A stretch of DNA of 64,000 nt, taken from Kineothrix alysoides (GTDB lineage: Bacteria > Bacillota > Clostridia > Lachnospirales > Lachnospiraceae). The notes beneath the pieces are model-generated. The model was not told where the DNA came from, searched no databases, and saw only the letters and a program-made list of their open reading frames with translations. The stretch covers positions 496,001-560,000 of the forward strand of contig NZ_JPNB01000001.1 in the NCBI RefSeq assembly GCF_000732725.1, written 5' to 3'. Numbering within the stretch: the stretch's first letter is position 1; each line of letters opens with the position of its first letter. The position numbers were made by a program, and so were the translations under genes. Of this stretch, positions 25,498 to 34,790 are shown piece after piece.

Positions 25498-26151
25498 TTA
25501 ATCCTCCGTCCGGTCTATATAGATTTGACAAGCGGCTTTATAACTAACCTGAACACGTTTTCCGTCCAAATCAAGGGTAAGCGGTCCTTCATATGCGGCA
25601 GCCTCAACAATGCGAACGGAGCTTCCTATGGTAATACCGGCCTCCTGTAAATAGTCCAGCAATTCCTTTTCCTCTGTTACACGCCGGATATGAGAGACGG
25701 TACCGACGGGAAGCAGATTCAAGGTCTGTAGAGGGTGGTGGTGGATCTGACCGTCAGAATGGGGAATCTCGCTGCCATGAGGGCAGTACGCAGGATAATT
25801 CAAAAAATTATCCAGCCGGGAAGTCAGTCGGGAAGGTGTAATGTGCTCCAGCAGCTCCGCATCTTCGTGAGCCTCACTCCATGAATAACCCAGATGACGC
25901 ATTAGAAACACTTCCCAGAGACGGTGCCCGCGCACCAGTGAAATAGCAGCGCTCATTCCTTCCGCCGTCAGACAGGAACCCTTATAGGGTTCATAATGAA
26001 TAAGCCCTTCCCGCTTCAGTTTCCCGAGCATCTCCGTAACGGAGGCAGGCGCAATCTGCAAGGCTTCGGCAATCTGCTTATTGTTCACTAATTCTTCCAT
26101 TCCGCCAAGCTTATAGATGGTTTTTAAATAATCCTCTTTATTTGGTGTCAT
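25498..26151 (-). CDS. DtxR/MntR family metal-dependent repressor
   Basis: Metalloregulator of 217 aa with an N-terminal winged helix (VNNKQIAEALQIAPASVTEM), a dimerisation and metal-binding domain (HRLWEVFLMRHLGYSWSEAH with E and H ligands, EHITP) and a C-terminal FeoA/SH3-like domain. ATG 26151 is preceded by CGGAGGAAG. It heads the metal operon; a perfect palindrome upstream is a classic DtxR-family operator, so it probably represses itself and the importer when Mn or Fe is plentiful. Confidence 0.9.
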   Translation of the reverse strand: MTPNKEDYLKTIYKLGGMEELVNNKQIAEALQIAPASVTEMLGKLKREGLIHYEPYKGSCLTAEGMSAAISLVRGHRLWEVFLMRHLGYSWSEAHEDAELLEHITPSRLTSRLDNFLNYPAYCPHGSEIPHSDGQIHHHPLQTLNLLPVGTVSHIRRVTEEKELLDYLQEAGITIGSSVRIVEAAAYEGPLTLDLDGKRVQVSYKAACQIYIDRTED

Positions 26152-26215
26152 TTTATCTTCCTCCGTTTTAAACAAACAAGCCGTATGGATTTGGCTGCTA
26201 AGATGTTACAAATAT

Positions 26216-26257
26216 ATTTAGGTATACCTAAATTTAATTTAAATATATACCTAAAAT
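26216..26257 (-). promoter_or_regulatory. DtxR-family operator pair
   Basis: Perfect 18-base palindrome ATTTAGGTATACCTAAAT at 26216-26233, followed by a second half-matching site TATACCTAAAA (about 26247-26257). The core TTAGGTATACCTAA resembles MntR/DtxR-type boxes. Located 65 bases upstream of the regulator start on the minus strand. Confidence 0.8.
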
Positions 26258-26462
26258 ATAAAAAATGCAAGTGATTTTTAAAAATGAATGGATTGACTGT
26301 AAGAATTGTTAGGGGCGGGAAATAACATTTCCCTTGACTAATTTATGATGATTAGTAAAAAGTGTTACGAATATGCTATAAAAAATAAAATATACAGAGA
26401 GTGATTATGAACTGGTTTCCGATTTATGAATATCATGTTATTTGCGTATGTCATCTGTGAAA
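26258..26462. other. Gene-free AT-rich stretch
   Basis: No credible gene. It contains an ACTAAT / ATTAGT inverted repeat near 26338-26358 and an 18-codon ORF at about 26407, too short to support. Confidence 0.4.
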
Positions 26463-26491
26463 ATAAAAAAAGAGCAGGCGTAAGCCTGCTC
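26463..26491 (-). terminator. Terminator of the MerR gene (minus strand)
   Basis: Perfect eight-pair stem GAGCAGGC / GCCTGCTC with a four-base loop; on the minus strand it is followed by seven T. Confidence 0.88.
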
Positions 26492-26510
26492 GAAGGTTTG
26501 CGGTGCGACT

Positions 26511-26900
26511 TTATGACTCAGAAGAAGCAGCGGCGCTGTACTTTTCATATTGAGAGGTAAAATATTCGATCTTATGAGAAACCTTTAGTAAATGTCTTTG
26601 CATCTCTTCCAATTTTTCTTCTACACTTTTTTTATGCTCTTGCAGCATATCACATCTTTGTTTTAATGTGACTTCGCCCTCCATACTCAGCTTAACAAAA
26701 TCTTTTATTTGTTTTATGGACATGCCGGTATTTTTAAGGCAGCAAATTAAACCGAGCCATTCCAAATCATCTTCCGAATAATGCCTGATTCCGCTTTCAC
26801 TTCGTTTTACAAAGGGCAGTAAGCCTTCTCTCTCATAATAGCGCAGAACATGCGCTTTTAAATTTGTTTTTTCCGATACTTGCTTGATAGAATAGTCCAT
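26511..26900 (-). CDS. MerR family regulator (NmlR/AdhR-like)
   Basis: A 129-residue MerR regulator: N-terminal HTH (YSIKQVSEKTNLKAHVLRYY), the ERE-GLL segment and a long dimerisation coiled coil (about 75-120). No conserved metal-site cysteines in the C-terminal region, so it is not a heavy-metal MerR. Start ATG 26900 follows GGGAGGAT. It is divergent from an aldo/keto reductase gene whose promoter has a 19-base spacer with a palindrome, the hallmark of MerR activation. Bacillus AdhR, an aldehyde-responsive homologue, controls similar genes (recalled, not checked). Confidence 0.88.
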   Translation of the reverse strand: MDYSIKQVSEKTNLKAHVLRYYEREGLLPFVKRSESGIRHYSEDDLEWLGLICCLKNTGMSIKQIKDFVKLSMEGEVTLKQRCDMLQEHKKSVEEKLEEMQRHLLKVSHKIEYFTSQYEKYSAAASSES

Positions 26901-27010
26901 AAAAGTTATCCTCCCAATAATCACACTATTTTTTTGTTTGTTTAAGTGAAAAGGTAAAGTACAACACACAATTTACATTTTCATTTCACAAGTTTGTTTT
27001 CGTTTTCGTA

Positions 27011-27041
27011 TTGACTTAAAGTTAACGTTAAGGTTTATAAT
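27011..27041 (+). promoter_or_regulatory. MerR-type promoter with 19-base spacer
   Basis: -35 TTGACT (27011-27016), a 19-base spacer, -10 TATAAT (27036-27041). The spacer region holds the near-palindrome CTTAAAGTTAACGTTAAG (27015-27032). Confidence 0.8.
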
Positions 27042-27096
27042 TTTATCATACGTTATATTTAGCTGTTTTTCAATATAAATTTAGGGAGGTTCTGGA

Positions 27097-27948
27097 ATGG
27101 AATCATTAAGAGATTGTTTTGAATTGCATAATGGAGTGAAAATCCCGTGTGTAGGTTTCGGTACATATCAGATAGCAAATGGAGAGTCTGCGGTATCTGC
27201 TGTGAGAAATGCCCTTGAATTAGGATATCGCCATATTGACACCGCGGCAGGGTATGGTAATGAGGAGAGCGTAGGCATTGCGGTAAGCCAAAGCGGTATC
27301 GATAGGGATGAGATTTTTATTACAAGTAAGCTGCAAAACCCGGAGCATGGTTATGAAAATACAATGAAAGCATTTGAACAAACTATGAAAAATCTGGATA
27401 TGGATTATCTGGATTTATATTTGATCCATTGGCCCAATCCGGTTAAATTCAGAAACGAATGGCAGACAGCGAATGCAGGGACATGGAAGGCATTTGAGGA
27501 GTTGTATAAAGCCGGCCGTATACGTTCCATAGGAATCAGCAATTTTCATCCCCGTCATATGGATGAGCTTATGAAAACTGCAACGATTGTACCTATGGTA
27601 AATCAAATACGTCTTTGTCCGGGAGATACGCAAGATGAGGTAGTGAATTATTGCAAGGAACGCAATATCATATTGGAAGCATATAGCCCTCTCGGAACCG
27701 GACAGATTTTTGAAGTGCCTATGATGCAGGCTATTGCACAAAAATATGGGAAGACTATTGCACAGATAGGAATTCGGTGGAGTCTGCAGAAGGGATATTT
27801 ACCTCTGCCTAAGGCAGTATCGAAATCCCACATAAGAGAGAATGCCGATATTTTTGACTTTGAACTTTCTGAACAGGATGTTCAGGCTATTTCAGATTTG
27901 AAGGGATGCTGCGGGTATTCTCAGAATCCGGACCTAACTACTTTTTAA
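27097..27948 (+). CDS. Aldo/keto reductase (2,5-diketogluconate reductase-like)
   Basis: NADPH-dependent aldo/keto reductase of 283 aa. The catalytic tetrad is visible: Asp in YRHIDTAAGYGNE, Tyr in that same segment, Lys in FITSKLQNP and His in LYLIHWPNP. The C-terminal cofactor motif LPKAVSKSHIRENADIF is typical. AGGGAGG precedes ATG 27097. First gene under the MerR promoter, 27 bases before the alcohol dehydrogenase, so the pair probably reduces toxic aldehydes to alcohols. Confidence 0.9.
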   Translation: MESLRDCFELHNGVKIPCVGFGTYQIANGESAVSAVRNALELGYRHIDTAAGYGNEESVGIAVSQSGIDRDEIFITSKLQNPEHGYENTMKAFEQTMKNLDMDYLDLYLIHWPNPVKFRNEWQTANAGTWKAFEELYKAGRIRSIGISNFHPRHMDELMKTATIVPMVNQIRLCPGDTQDEVVNYCKERNIILEAYSPLGTGQIFEVPMMQAIAQKYGKTIAQIGIRWSLQKGYLPLPKAVSKSHIRENADIFDFELSEQDVQAISDLKGCCGYSQNPDLTTF

Positions 27949-27975
27949 AATATTTTGCAGGAAGGAATATATGTG

Positions 27976-29154
27976 ATGTTGAATTTTGATTTACACATCC
28001 CTACGCGTATCTTATTCGGCAGGGATACACACAAGGAAATTGGTACTTTGTTGCAGCCCTATGCTAAGAAAGTGTTACTTCACTTTGGTGGAAGCAGTGT
28101 TAAAAAGAGCGGTGTGTATGATGCGGTAACTGCTTCTTTAAAAGAAAGTAATATGGAATTCATTGAACTTGGCGGTGTGGTTCCCAATCCCCGGGTATCC
28201 TTGGTCCGTGAAGGAATCGCCCTTTGCAGAAAAGAAGGAGTGGATTTGATTCTCGCTGTGGGAGGAGGCAGTGTCATTGACTCGGCCAAAGCCATTGCAA
28301 TGGGTGCTTACTACGACGGTGATGTTTGGGAGCTCTATGAACAGCAAAATCCAATTACAAAAGCGCTGCCGGTTGCAACAATCCTGACAATCCCGGCGGC
28401 AGGCAGTGAGTCCAGTAACGGTACCGTAGTCACCAATGAAGAAAAACAAATGAAGCTCGGGTATGGAAGTATTCATCTGCGCCCTTTGCTCAGTGTCATG
28501 AATCCGGAATTGTTCTTTACATTACCCAAAAATCAAATAGCGAACGGCGTGGCAGATATGATGAGCCATATCTTTGAGCGCTACTTTACCAATACGGTAC
28601 AAACCGATTTGACGGACGGATTATGTGAGACGACGCTGAAAACGATTATGAAAAATGCTATGCGGGTATTTTCGGATGCTCATGATTATGATGCATGGTG
28701 CCAGGTCGGGTTTGGAGGAACGATTGCTCATAATGATCTGTTGGGGCTTGGCCGTGAACAGGATTGGGCCTGCCACGGTATGGAGCATGAGCTCAGCGCT
28801 ATCTATGATGTGGCTCATGGTGCAGGACTGGCGGTATTGACTCCGGCATGGATGCAGTATGTCTATAAGACGAATACTAATATGTTCGTACAGTTTGCGG
28901 TAAATGTAATGGGAGTGGAAGACAGCTACCGGGATCCGGATGCCATTGTAATGGAAGGTATCGCACGTCTGCGCGATTTCTATAAAAATATGGGGCTTCC
29001 GTCCACCCTTTCGGAGCTTGGTATTGACGAAAGTAAACTGGAAGTGATGGCAAAAAAAGCAACAGGAGATGCTTACGGCTCAGAGCAGCCCCTTGGCAAC
29101 TTGAAGAAGTTATACTGGCAGGATGTGCTTGAAATTTATAAGCTCGCTAAATAA
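27976..29154 (+). CDS. Iron-containing alcohol dehydrogenase (YqhD/BdhA-like)
   Basis: Group III alcohol dehydrogenase of 392 aa. Seen: the GGGS dinucleotide loop (LAVGGGSVIDSAKAIA), PAAGSESSNGTV, and metal ligands spread over NGVADMMSHIFE, the ACHGMEHELSA segment and YDVAHGAGLAV. Resembles NADPH-dependent butanol dehydrogenase/YqhD enzymes, which reduce short aldehydes. Start ATG 27976 is set by GGAAGGA. Coexpressed with the aldo/keto reductase under MerR control. Confidence 0.9.
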   Translation: MLNFDLHIPTRILFGRDTHKEIGTLLQPYAKKVLLHFGGSSVKKSGVYDAVTASLKESNMEFIELGGVVPNPRVSLVREGIALCRKEGVDLILAVGGGSVIDSAKAIAMGAYYDGDVWELYEQQNPITKALPVATILTIPAAGSESSNGTVVTNEEKQMKLGYGSIHLRPLLSVMNPELFFTLPKNQIANGVADMMSHIFERYFTNTVQTDLTDGLCETTLKTIMKNAMRVFSDAHDYDAWCQVGFGGTIAHNDLLGLGREQDWACHGMEHELSAIYDVAHGAGLAVLTPAWMQYVYKTNTNMFVQFAVNVMGVEDSYRDPDAIVMEGIARLRDFYKNMGLPSTLSELGIDESKLEVMAKKATGDAYGSEQPLGNLKKLYWQDVLEIYKLAK

Positions 29155-29160
29155 ATATAT

Positions 29161-29233
29161 AGGTAATTGCAAAACTGCCAGGCTGTGAAATGATATATAA
29201 AATTGGTCAAGGTTACGGGTTTCGCAATTGCCT
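29161..29233 (+). other. Long-range inverted repeat between dehydrogenase genes
   Basis: AGGTAATTGC (29161-29170) pairs with GCAATTGCCT (29224-29233), one T-G pair, enclosing about 53 bases. It starts six bases after the ADH stop and may form a structured mRNA joint or a weak processing site before the next reductase. Confidence 0.4.
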
Positions 29234-29263
29234 GAAATATAATATAAAAGGAGAAAATTGATT

Positions 29264-30187
29264 ATGAAAACTATTAAATTAGGACAATCGAATTTACAAG
29301 TGCCGGTGATTGCAGTCGGCTGTATGCGCATGAAAGATTTGAATAAAAAAGATGCTGAGCATTTGGTTCGGACAGCTTTAGAGAACGGTGCTAATTTTTT
29401 TGATCATGCGGATGTCTATGGCAGGGGAGCCAGCGAAGAAATATTTGCGGATGCCATTCATATGAACGATACCGTGCGCGAAAAGATTATTCTGCAATCC
29501 AAGTGTGGAATCAGGAAGGCGGAGAATACGTTTGATTTTTCCAAGGAGCATATATTAGCCTCTGTAGATGGAATCTTAAAACGCCTGAAAACCGATTATC
29601 TTGATGTTCTGCTCTTACATCGTCCGGATGCATTGGTCGAGCCGGAGGAGGTTGCCGAAGCATTTGACAAGCTCCATAGCAGCGGAAAAGTTAGAAACTT
29701 TGGTGTATCCAATCATAATCCCATGCAAGTACAGCTGCTTCAAAAATCGCTGAATCAGCCTATTGTAGCAAATCAGCTGCAGCTTAGCATCACCAATGCC
29801 ACTATGATTTCGGCAGGCATCCACGTCAATATGCTGGACGATACGGCAGTTAACCGTGACGGAAGCATATTAGATTTCTGTCGTTTGAACGATATCACGA
29901 TACAGCCGTGGTCGCCTTTTCAGTATGGATTCTTTGAAGGCGTTTTCCTGGATAATGAAAAGTTTCCGGAGCTGAATGCCAAGATTAATGAAATTGCAGC
30001 TAAATATGAAGTGACTAACACCACGATCGCATTGTCCTGGATACTTCGTCATCCTGCGCATATGCAGCCTGTAACAGGGACGATGAATCCCGAACGGTTA
30101 AAAGATTGTATAAAGGCAGCAGATATTTATTTGACCCGTGAGGAGTGGTATGAGATTTATCGTGCAGCGGGGAATATTTTGCCGTAA
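29264..30187 (+). CDS. Aldo/keto reductase, YdhF-like
   Basis: A second aldo/keto reductase (307 aa) of a different subgroup. The tetrad is present: Asp and Tyr in FFDHADVYGRG, Lys in ILQSKCGIR and His in LLLHRPDA. The YdhF-like segment FGVSNHNPMQV and the cofactor region GTMNPERLKDC are clear. ATG 29264 follows AAAGGAG. Probably part of the same MerR-linked detoxification transcript; a strong terminator follows. Confidence 0.88.
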   Translation: MKTIKLGQSNLQVPVIAVGCMRMKDLNKKDAEHLVRTALENGANFFDHADVYGRGASEEIFADAIHMNDTVREKIILQSKCGIRKAENTFDFSKEHILASVDGILKRLKTDYLDVLLLHRPDALVEPEEVAEAFDKLHSSGKVRNFGVSNHNPMQVQLLQKSLNQPIVANQLQLSITNATMISAGIHVNMLDDTAVNRDGSILDFCRLNDITIQPWSPFQYGFFEGVFLDNEKFPELNAKINEIAAKYEVTNTTIALSWILRHPAHMQPVTGTMNPERLKDCIKAADIYLTREEWYEIYRAAGNILP

Positions 30188-30232
30188 GCTTATTAATATA
30201 TACGCTTTGGGTATATAGTTTCCTTATTATTT

Positions 30233-30282
30233 ATCCCTCAATAGAAGGTTTAAGAAACCGGACTATTGGGGGATATTTTTTT
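30233..30282 (+). terminator. Terminator of the reductase cluster
   Basis: Stem ATCCCTCAATAG / CTATTGGGGGAT (one T-G) and a run of seven T. Confidence 0.88.
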
Positions 30283-30535
30283 GTCATAGGAAAGGACTTG
30301 CTGTTCTGAAGCATAAGACAAGGTTTGAGAAAACATGTTAAAAATACTAAGCCAAAATGATGGAAATGAGTTATAATAGTTTAATATGTTGAATGGGATA
30401 TATGCAGCGGTATTATCTTTGATTGCTGGATTTTGCTGTTTGCGGTGGTGTATTTCTTTTCCGGCAGGTTCTCTGTCTGGAGATAGTCAGAAAATATTGA
30501 ATAATGTGATTAGGTAACAAAAAGGAGTGTTAGAG
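30283..30535. other. Leader region before the ABC exporter pair
   Basis: No supported gene. A TTATAAT (30371-30377) may be the -10 of the exporter operon. A 43-codon hydrophobic ORF (30386-30517) follows but has no ribosome site. Confidence 0.35.
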
Positions 30536-32287
30536 ATGCCAATTTATAAAGTTCTTGCGAAGAGTATACGGGAATTCAAAACGCCTTCTATTAAAGCGCC
30601 CGTATATGTTTCTTTCGAAGTGGTAATGGAGTGTATCATACCATTTATTATAGCAATGCTGGTAAATCAGATTAAAGCGGGGGGTGAATTCGGGGTAATT
30701 GCAAGATATGGCCTTGTATTGGTAATTATGGCCGCTTTATCCCTGACTTTCGGAACGCTTGCGGGAATGTCCTGTGCCACCGCCTCCAGCGGTTTTGCCC
30801 GCAATTTAAGAAAGGATTTATTTTATAGGATTCAGACGTATTCCTTTGAAAATATTGATAAGTTTTCTACGTCCTCTTTGGTAACAAGGATGACGACGGA
30901 CGTATCCAACGTACAGAATGCCTACATGATGATTATCAGAACAGCGATACGCTGTCCTTTAATGCTTGTATTTTCGTTTGCCATGGCCTTTATTATGGGA
31001 GGGAAGATGGCGTTTATTTTCTTGTTTGTAACACCTTTGCTGGGAATAGGCTTGTATCTGGTCATCCGTAAAACTATACCTTTGTTCCGGAAGGTATTTC
31101 GCAAATACGATGCGCTGAACAATTCTATTCAGGAAAATGTAGCAGGGATGCGGGTGGTAAAGTCCTATGTCCGGGAGGATTATGAAAAAGAAAAATTCGA
31201 GAGAGCGGCGGAGGACGTTTGCGGGGATTTTACCAGAGCGGAAAAAATACTGGCCATCAACAGTCCTCTGATGCAGTTTTGTCTCTATACGGTTATGATA
31301 TTTGTGCTGTATTTCGGCTCCTATACTATTATAACTTCGCGGGGGCTGGATCTGGATGTAGGACAGTTTTCTGCCCTGCTTACTTATAGTTTTCAGATTT
31401 TGAGCAGCTTGATGATGCTTTCTATGGTGTTCGTTATGATAACTATCGCCGGGGAATCGGCACATCGTATTGTGGAGGTATTAGACGAGGAGAGTACGAT
31501 GAAAAGCCCGGAAGGGGGGCTGACTCTTGTAAAAGACGGAACTGTGGATTTTGAACATGTGAGCTTTAAATATTCTAAGGAAGCGGAGCGCATGGCCTTA
31601 GAGGGGATCGATCTGCATATAAAATCGGGAGAAACCATAGGAATTATTGGAGGAACCGGCGCTTCCAAGTCTTCTTTGATTCAGCTCATTTCCCGCCTTT
31701 ACGATACGACCGAAGGCGTTGTGAAGGTAGGCGGTGCGGATGTAAGAGAGTACGACCTGGAAGCGCTTCGAAATCAAGTGGCGGTCGTATTGCAGAAAAA
31801 CGTATTGTTTTCAGGAACGATAAAAGAAAACCTGCGCTGGGGAAATAAGGATGCTTCGGACGAGGAGCTGGAAGAGGTCTGCATGCTGGCACAGGCTGAT
31901 GAATTTATATCTCGCTTCCCCGAGAAATATAACACCCGCATCGAACAGGGTGGAACTAATGTATCGGGAGGGCAGAAGCAGCGCCTATGTATTGCAAGAG
32001 CGCTGCTAAAGAAGCCCAAGATACTCATATTGGATGATTCCACCAGCGCGGTAGATACAAAGACAGATGCGTTGATTCGAAAAGCACTTAGGGAGTATAT
32101 TCCCGAGACAACAAAAATTATTATCGCCCAAAGGACAGCATCTGTAGAGGATGCGGACCGCATTATCGTTATGGAGGGCGGTACAGTGCTCGCTATTGGT
32201 ACCCATCAGGAATTGCTTGCAGGCAATGAAGTATACAGGGATGTCTATGTATCCCAGAATAAGGCAGGTGAGCAGAATGAAGAATAA
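30536..32287 (+). CDS. ABC exporter half-transporter, degenerate-site subunit
   Basis: Six-helix transmembrane domain plus ATPase (583 aa) of the heterodimeric multidrug exporter type. The Walker A is GGTGASKSS, the signature is VSGGQKQRL, and the Walker B is followed by Asp instead of Glu (LILDDSTSAVD), while the switch His is replaced by Gln (IIAQRTASV). These changes are the mark of the non-catalytic site of BmrCD/TM287-288-like heterodimers. ATG 30536 follows AAAAGGAG. It overlaps the partner gene by 11 bases. Confidence 0.92.
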   Translation: MPIYKVLAKSIREFKTPSIKAPVYVSFEVVMECIIPFIIAMLVNQIKAGGEFGVIARYGLVLVIMAALSLTFGTLAGMSCATASSGFARNLRKDLFYRIQTYSFENIDKFSTSSLVTRMTTDVSNVQNAYMMIIRTAIRCPLMLVFSFAMAFIMGGKMAFIFLFVTPLLGIGLYLVIRKTIPLFRKVFRKYDALNNSIQENVAGMRVVKSYVREDYEKEKFERAAEDVCGDFTRAEKILAINSPLMQFCLYTVMIFVLYFGSYTIITSRGLDLDVGQFSALLTYSFQILSSLMMLSMVFVMITIAGESAHRIVEVLDEESTMKSPEGGLTLVKDGTVDFEHVSFKYSKEAERMALEGIDLHIKSGETIGIIGGTGASKSSLIQLISRLYDTTEGVVKVGGADVREYDLEALRNQVAVVLQKNVLFSGTIKENLRWGNKDASDEELEEVCMLAQADEFISRFPEKYNTRIEQGGTNVSGGQKQRLCIARALLKKPKILILDDSTSAVDTKTDALIRKALREYIPETTKIIIAQRTASVEDADRIIVMEGGTVLAIGTHQELLAGNEVYRDVYVSQNKAGEQNEE

Positions 32288-34169
32288 TAGAATTGTAAAA
32301 AAAGGCGTGCTGAAGCGTCTGATTAAAATAATGTTCGAGTTTTATCCGGTCATGCTGCCCATCGTAGTAGTATGCATTATTTTCAATGCAGTAATTTCTT
32401 CCATTCCATCTATATTCATGCAAAATATCATTGCCCTTGTGGAACGTTCCTGGCAAAATGGCGATTGGCAGTCGGTAGCAGGCCGGATTGGCGGTTTTGT
32501 GCTCCTGCTAACAGTCTGTTACATTCTTTCGTTGGCAGCATCTTTTGCCTATAATCGGATGATGGCGGTTATCACTCAGGGCTCTTTGAAAAAGCTGCGT
32601 GTGAAAATGTTCCGCGGAATGCAGGATCTCCCGATTCGTTATTTTGACTCAAATAATCACGGAGATATTATGAGTTACTATACAAACGACATCGATACCC
32701 TTCGTCAGATGATTTCACAAAGTATTCCCCAGCTAATGATGTCCGGCATTGTAGTTACGACTTTGTTTTGCATCATGATGTATTACAGCATTTGGATGAC
32801 GTTTGTGGTTTTGCTTGGCGTAGTCATCATGTATCAGGTTACAAAAAAGGTGGGCGGAGGCTCCGCGAAATATTTCCTGCGCCAGCAGGTGGCGCTCGGT
32901 AGAGTAGAGGGCTTTGTGGAAGAAATAATGAACGGTCAGAAGGTCGTGAAAGTGTTCTGCCATGAGGAGGAAAGCAAGTCGGAATTTGACCGCATCAATG
33001 ATTCGCTTTTTTCGGATGCGGAGCGGGCAAACAAATATGCCAATACACTGGGGCCGATACTGAATAATATCGGAAATATGCTTTATGTAGTAGTAGCTCT
33101 GACGGGAGGCTTTTTCCTACTTGCTAAGGTGCCTAATATGAGCTTTTCCGGATTAGCCTTCAGTATCAGCATTGTTGTTCCTTTCCTGAACATGACCAGA
33201 CAGTTTGCGGGCAATATTAACCAAGTGTCTCAGCAAATTAACGCAGTTGTTATGGGATTGGCGGGAGCCTCCAGAGTTTTTGAGCTGATCGATGAGGAAC
33301 CGGAGCCGGACGAGGGCAGCGTGACTTTGGTAAATGCCAGGGAAGTGGACGGAGAAATCGTAGAATGTGCTGAACGTACAAACATGTGGGCATGGAAATA
33401 CCCCCACGGTGACGGCTCCGTTACGTATACGAAGCTGGCCGGAGATGTGAGAATGGAGGACGTAGACTTTGGCTATGTTCTGGACAAGACGATTCTTCAC
33501 GACATTTCCTTGTATGCGGAGCCGGGGCAGAAGATTGCCTTTGTGGGTGCTACCGGCGCCGGAAAAACAACAATTACGAATTTGATTAATCGTTTTTATG
33601 ATATAGCGGAGGGCGAGATTCATTACGACGGCATAAATATCAATAAGATAAAAAAAGCGGATCTTCGCCACTCCCTCGGTATCGTTTTACAGGATACCAA
33701 TCTGTTTACAGGAACCGTTATGGAAAATATACGGTATGGCAAGCTGGATGCTTCGGACGAAGAATGCAGTGAGGCGGCGAAGCTGGCGGGAGCCCACGAT
33801 TTCATTACCCGTCTGCCCCAAGGCTATGAAACACTTCTTTCCGGCAACGGAGCGAATTTGTCGCAGGGGCAGAGACAGTTGTTAGCTATTGCCAGAGCGG
33901 CCGTAGCGGATCCGCCGGCGATGATTCTGGACGAAGCAACGTCTTCTATTGATACCCGAACGGAGGCTATCGTTCAGCGGGGCATGGATGCTTTGATGAA
34001 GGGGCGTACTGTGTTTGTAATAGCGCACAGACTTTCTACGGTAAAAAATTCCGATGTGATCATGGTGCTGGATCAGGGGAGTATTGCTGAAAGAGGCAGT
34101 CATGAGCAGTTGATTGCGCAGAGAGGTAAATATTATCAGTTGTATACGGGAGCCTTTGAATTGGAATAG
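32277..34169 (+). CDS. ABC exporter half-transporter, catalytic subunit
   Basis: Partner half-transporter of 630 aa with canonical residues: Walker A GATGAGKTT, signature LSQGQRQLLAIARA, Walker B with Glu (MILDEATSSID) and switch His (VIAHRLST). About 55 extra residues between the membrane and ATPase domains (NAREVDGEIVECAERTNMWA region) are longer than in most homologues. The start at 32277 is supported by AGGTGAG and overlaps the first subunit. Substrate of the exporter is unknown; no regulator is adjacent. Confidence 0.92.
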   Translation: MKNNRIVKKGVLKRLIKIMFEFYPVMLPIVVVCIIFNAVISSIPSIFMQNIIALVERSWQNGDWQSVAGRIGGFVLLLTVCYILSLAASFAYNRMMAVITQGSLKKLRVKMFRGMQDLPIRYFDSNNHGDIMSYYTNDIDTLRQMISQSIPQLMMSGIVVTTLFCIMMYYSIWMTFVVLLGVVIMYQVTKKVGGGSAKYFLRQQVALGRVEGFVEEIMNGQKVVKVFCHEEESKSEFDRINDSLFSDAERANKYANTLGPILNNIGNMLYVVVALTGGFFLLAKVPNMSFSGLAFSISIVVPFLNMTRQFAGNINQVSQQINAVVMGLAGASRVFELIDEEPEPDEGSVTLVNAREVDGEIVECAERTNMWAWKYPHGDGSVTYTKLAGDVRMEDVDFGYVLDKTILHDISLYAEPGQKIAFVGATGAGKTTITNLINRFYDIAEGEIHYDGININKIKKADLRHSLGIVLQDTNLFTGTVMENIRYGKLDASDEECSEAAKLAGAHDFITRLPQGYETLLSGNGANLSQGQRQLLAIARAAVADPPAMILDEATSSIDTRTEAIVQRGMDALMKGRTVFVIAHRLSTVKNSDVIMVLDQGSIAERGSHEQLIAQRGKYYQLYTGAFELE

Positions 34170-34208
34170 TGAAAGATAAATTAAGTTTAGGCACAGGAGG
34201 GATAAGAA

Positions 34209-34544
34209 ATGCTGGAACGAAAAGAGGCAATTGTATTTTGCAGTAAACTTAAGAACGTGTACGAGGACTATCCCTTTCACGATCCCAATTGGACGGTAAT
34301 GAGGCATAAGAAAAATAAGAAGGTATTTGCCTGGATATATGAAAAGGACGGGCATATATGGATTAATGTCAAGTGCAGCCCGGAGTGGAGAGACTTCTGG
34401 CGGGGAGCCTTTGAGGCCGTGCTGCCGGGCTATCATCTGAACAAAGAGCACTGGAATTCCATCATACTCAACGGAACGGTGCCCGATAAGGACATTCATC
34501 GGATGATTGAGGAAAGTTATGAGCTTACCCGTGGAAAAGGGTAG
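34209..34544 (+). CDS. MmcQ/YjbR family protein
   Basis: Small protein of 111 aa with the MmcQ/YjbR double-wing-like fold pattern: YPFHDPNWTVMRHKKNKKVF, INVKCSPEW, GAFEAVLPGYHLNKEHWNS and ILNGTVPDKDI. The fold can bind DNA, but the cellular role of the family is not established. AGGAGGGA precedes ATG 34209. It lies 39 bases after the exporter genes and ends before a strong terminator, so it is likely the last gene of that operon. Confidence 0.85.
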   Translation: MLERKEAIVFCSKLKNVYEDYPFHDPNWTVMRHKKNKKVFAWIYEKDGHIWINVKCSPEWRDFWRGAFEAVLPGYHLNKEHWNSIILNGTVPDKDIHRMIEESYELTRGKG

Positions 34545-34623
34545 GAGGACATTTTTCAAATCATATGGTTTCGGTTCGTCCATTATTCACCCATCGGACC
34601 TTCAAAATATTGATTAAAAAAGA

Positions 34624-34666
34624 AGCGGAGATATATTCTATTTTGGAATATATCTCCGCTCCTTTT
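34624..34666 (+). terminator. Terminator after the exporter/YjbR operon
   Basis: Perfect 15-pair stem AGCGGAGATATATTC / GAATATATCTCCGCT, seven-base loop, then CCTTTTG. Strong stem, short T run. Confidence 0.75.
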
Positions 34667-34790
34667 GAATTGCTCCCAACCTGATAAAATGGTACCTTTT
34701 CATTATAAAATCAATGTAATTATCAAAGAATTTAAGAAGTGAAGATACACGCAGGATTGTATTCCATAAAAATGAAAAGGATAAAAGAAC

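Noticed and set aside
30386-30517. 43-codon hydrophobic ORF upstream of the ABC exporter pair
   Set aside because: It has no ribosome site; the nearby TTATAAT would make the mRNA almost leaderless. Composition alone does not support a gene.
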